DNA from: Camarhynchus parvulus
Lineage: Eukaryota > Chordata > Aves > Passeriformes > Thraupidae
NCBI RefSeq assembly: GCF_901933205.1
Contig: NC_044572.1
Span: 73,901,465-73,965,464, forward strand
Direction: 5' to 3'
Length of the DNA stretch: 64,000 nucleotides
Of this stretch, positions 61,073 through 64,000 are shown one piece after another. Numbering within the stretch: the stretch's first letter is position 1; every line of letters begins with the position of its first letter. Under the pieces are notes generated by a model. It saw only the letters and a list, made by a program, of their open reading frames with translations. It did no database searches and had not been told where the DNA came from. The translations under genes were made by a program, and so were the position numbers.

Positions 61073-64000
61073 ATATAATGAAATAGCCTTTTTCAAGGAT
61101 TAGCTTGAAGATGGTTTTATGAACCTCTATTCAAAGACAAAGAACGTTAAAGGCTGATTTATAGCTTGAAAATAATGTTAAATGCAAGTTTCAGAGTTTA
61201 AAAAGAAGGCATTGTGAAATTAAATCATGGTACATAAATTACTGTTTAAATGAAGTACTGTTTGATTTTCCTTTCCATTACAATATGTTCAAGGTTCTTT
61301 TCTGAATGCTTCAATTCAAAGCAAAGAGGGTTATTTTTAAAAATATTCTACATCAAAGATGCACAGAAAATTAAACAATGAAGCAAAGCAGATCTTGATG
61401 TGTCTATTCAGTTACGTGTATGTCCACAGCATGTCTGAAGGAAAGTCAGTAGGTACATGACAGATTACTACAAAGATACAGAAACTCTGTAGCAGAACCT
61501 GTCATCTCTCAACAAAGCACAATATTCTTGCTTCTCTCAAGTTGTTATTTTCTCAGCAACAGAAGGGACATTTCTAATTTAAATCTTGGGGAAAAAAAGT
61601 ATTCTAATAAGACTGAAACTTCAGCATATGACTGTAATCTATGGATGTTGTTTCTTATATTCTGAGTATTTTGATAAGATTAATCTCTCTCTTATTTCTG
61701 CAACGTTTTAAAGTGAGGAAAAGAGATTTCAATCCAAAATGTCTTTCAAATATAGCATGCTGTTATGAAATAACATAGTTGTGTCTTTCCTGTATGACGT
61801 TAAGGCACATTGTGTTCACCAGAAATACTGACTTTCTGTTAGCTGAATCCAGAAAGATTGTCATTTTGAGAAAAGCAGCATGTCTTTAATGAACACAACA
61901 GCTGTCTTACTTTGGTTTTGGTTTTGCCTTTCTGGTGACCCATACAAGGTTTGTCTAATCCTAACTTTGCAATGACCTCATCTCTGTAGGCCAGAATGTT
62001 TTAAGATGATATTTCTTTTCTTTTGACCAGTATTTTCTACCCAAATGTTTCTTGTCACAGTGAAACATTAACTGCTCCTGTCCACACACACCATTTCCAT
62101 CTCTTTTGTTTAGCTTCTAACTGTGAGTAAAAGAATATTCCAGAAACATTCCTGGGTTCTGGGGAAAATCTTTTGTCATTTCAGTGGGAATGGTGAACTT
62201 CAAAATTTGTCAGATTTGCTGCAAACCTGAGAATTGTTCATCTGGATCAAAATAAAACAAGTATCCTCAAATAGACTTAAAAAATATAATGTGTTTTAAT
62301 ACCCTTTGTAGAAAACATATAACTAATTATTGTTTATTGCCATTATTGTTAATATCCAGTTGCTTTCTAACATTGTATGACCATTAGTATGATACTTCTT
62401 ACAGCTCTGGGGAAAGCCAGTGATAAAAATTAATAAATACAATCATTATTTTGTAGTTTCTACTGAAGTTATTTCATGTTCTTTAATGACAACTGAGACA
62501 TGCTTTCTCAATATATGTCACCAATATTTTGTGGCTGGTAACAGAATTTTAATTGCTTAAATTTTAGACTTACACAATTAGGAAAAGAAACAGTATCACA
62601 TATATTTCAAGAAAAATTAGCCAGCATTCTGTAAGTTTCAGTGGAAAAAAAACCATTGTCATCTGAGAATTAAATGATTAATTATGCAGAAGAAATGCAA
62701 GGAACCTGTAAGCTTTATATGAGCAATTTGCAAATTGAAGATGAAATATATTAATTCTTTAATTAATATCTCCATTGTAGTGATGAACACAGATAAGTGA
62801 TTGGCCAAAATTCGCAAAAAGAATTTATGACAGAAATTATAATAGAGGTTATTATCTCTAGAACTTGACATGTGTCATTACAGTAGACTAGACAGCATTT
62901 ATAGTTTATAAGCTATTTTATAATACTTATAGAAGTGATTTTCTGCAGTTATCATCTGCTTCCTAGTACCCATTAATAGTGAGCTATGTTCCATGCATCA
63001 TCTTACAGCTTTCACAGTTTAGTGTTAAATTTTATATTTTTCGATTCATGTAAGTTATGTCAGTTTTTCAAAAATTCAGGAATGTTCTTTTCTTCATGAG
63101 GAAACCTAGGAGGCTGTCATGGTGTTCTCTCTGAATGCACTGTGCATTGTATTTTCTATACAATTTAACTGTCTTAAGACCTAAGTGAACAGTTAACTTT
63201 TAAAGATTTTTTTAAATTAACTGGTTTTACTTAAAATCAAAAACTAAACAAGGGCAATATTAAGTGAAAAATGTTAAACAGTGTTAGTCTGGTTTTCAGG
63301 GTTCTTTACTTTTGGCTGTATCTCCTAATTACTAATTCTGCATATGGCATTTATGACAAAATAAATATTAAAAATTATTTGCTAGGCCCCCAAAAAAACG
63401 GTGCTAATAGTCTCCCATAGGCCTTCATTATAACTTATAACTTCATGTTATACTGCACAGAAGCATTATTAAAAAATGCCAGAAGTTGGAACTCTTGAAT
63501 ACTTGCTTTTTTGGGACCAGAATTAAGAATGTAGCACAATAAACGACCTAACAAGAGAGCATACCCAGGCTTCTAATCTGATGTTCAGTTTGAAGATAAG
63601 CTATACTATAAAATGGGGTTGGCTGATTTGTGTCCTCCTGATTGAGTTTCTTTTTTTGTTGGTTTGTTTGGTTAAAGTTTGTTTGATTTTTTTTCTTTTG
63701 TAAAGCTATTGTCTTGAGGCTAAAATATTATGGTCTTTTAGAAAGCTGTACGGGAAATGAATTTTCTGCTGTGTTGTGACATTTTTGAAATAGAGAAAGT
63801 ATTAAATGACCGAATGGTGAATCATTGTTTAGAGATTAATTTTATTATTAAGTTACTATGTTATTAAAGGCCATATTTTGCTAAAATGTTGAAGAGTCAG
63901 AGTTTGAAGGTAAATTACTTTTTGGTAAATTTTTTAGGTCACTTCCTGACTCCTGCATAAAAATATCTTGTCACAGAGGAATATTTTTCTAGAATGCTAT
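61073..64000. other. AT-rich unique sequence to window end
   Basis: No further convincing exon, gene or transposon. A 9-bp hairpin lies at 62,748-62,769 (ATATTAATT with a 4-nt loop). A T/G tract lies at about 63,645-63,700. A weak acceptor/donor pair lies at 63,009-63,050 (CATCTTACAG and CAT|GTAAGT). Confidence 0.55.

Overview
This window looks like non-coding avian nuclear DNA, most probably from a songbird or close relative. It is AT-rich and has no operons, ribosome binding sites or dense reading frames. Its recognisable repeats are CR1 LINE fragments, with the ATTCTATGATTCTA-type 3' end and typical CR1 reverse-transcriptase C-terminal peptides, and endogenous retrovirus LTRs of kinds I associate with birds. 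I saw no Alu, B1 or tRNA-type SINEs. Species and chromosome cannot be fixed from sequence alone.

No conserved protein-coding gene could be supported. The two longest open frames (247 codons at 13,545-14,288 and 216 codons at 44,223-44,873, both on +) resemble no family I know. The most gene-like signals are two well-formed candidate exons on the + strand near the two ends of the window. One is at 212-368 and the other at 60,972-61,066; each has an acceptor AG and a GTAAGT donor. If both are real, most of the window is one intron of about 60.6 kb of a +-strand transcript, either a lncRNA or the 5' untranslated part of a gene continuing to the right. Several weaker short exon candidates lie between them.

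Layout: 1-205 is a T/G low-complexity tract. 369-13,544 is AT-rich unique sequence with a 15-bp hairpin at 3,322-3,358 and a poly-T run. 13,545-14,288 is the longest open frame. 14,786-15,606 is a minus-strand solo LTR, followed by a CR1 fragment at 15,993-16,113. 17,040-17,700 is a GC-elevated unclassified block. 19,942-21,030 is a long minus-strand CR1. 21-37 kb is AT-rich with microsatellites. 36,966-37,690 is another minus-strand CR1. 39,245-40,440 is an internally deleted ERV with 5' LTR, lysine-tRNA-type primer binding site, a small internal remnant, a U5-only 3' LTR piece and ACCTC target-site duplications. 41,950-42,243 is a plus-strand CR1 3' end. 42-53 kb is AT-rich with two A/C-rich tracts. 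53,225-54,040 is a plus-strand LTR fragment. 55,900-56,720 is a second GC-elevated unclassified block. 58,318-58,425 is a small CR1 fragment. The rest is AT-rich unique sequence around the candidate exon near 61 kb.

Four of the five CR1 pieces are on the minus strand, and most T/G tracts are T-rich on the + strand. Both observations are compatible with + strand transcription but do not prove it. I found no tRNA, rRNA, CRISPR array or clearly new multi-gene system.
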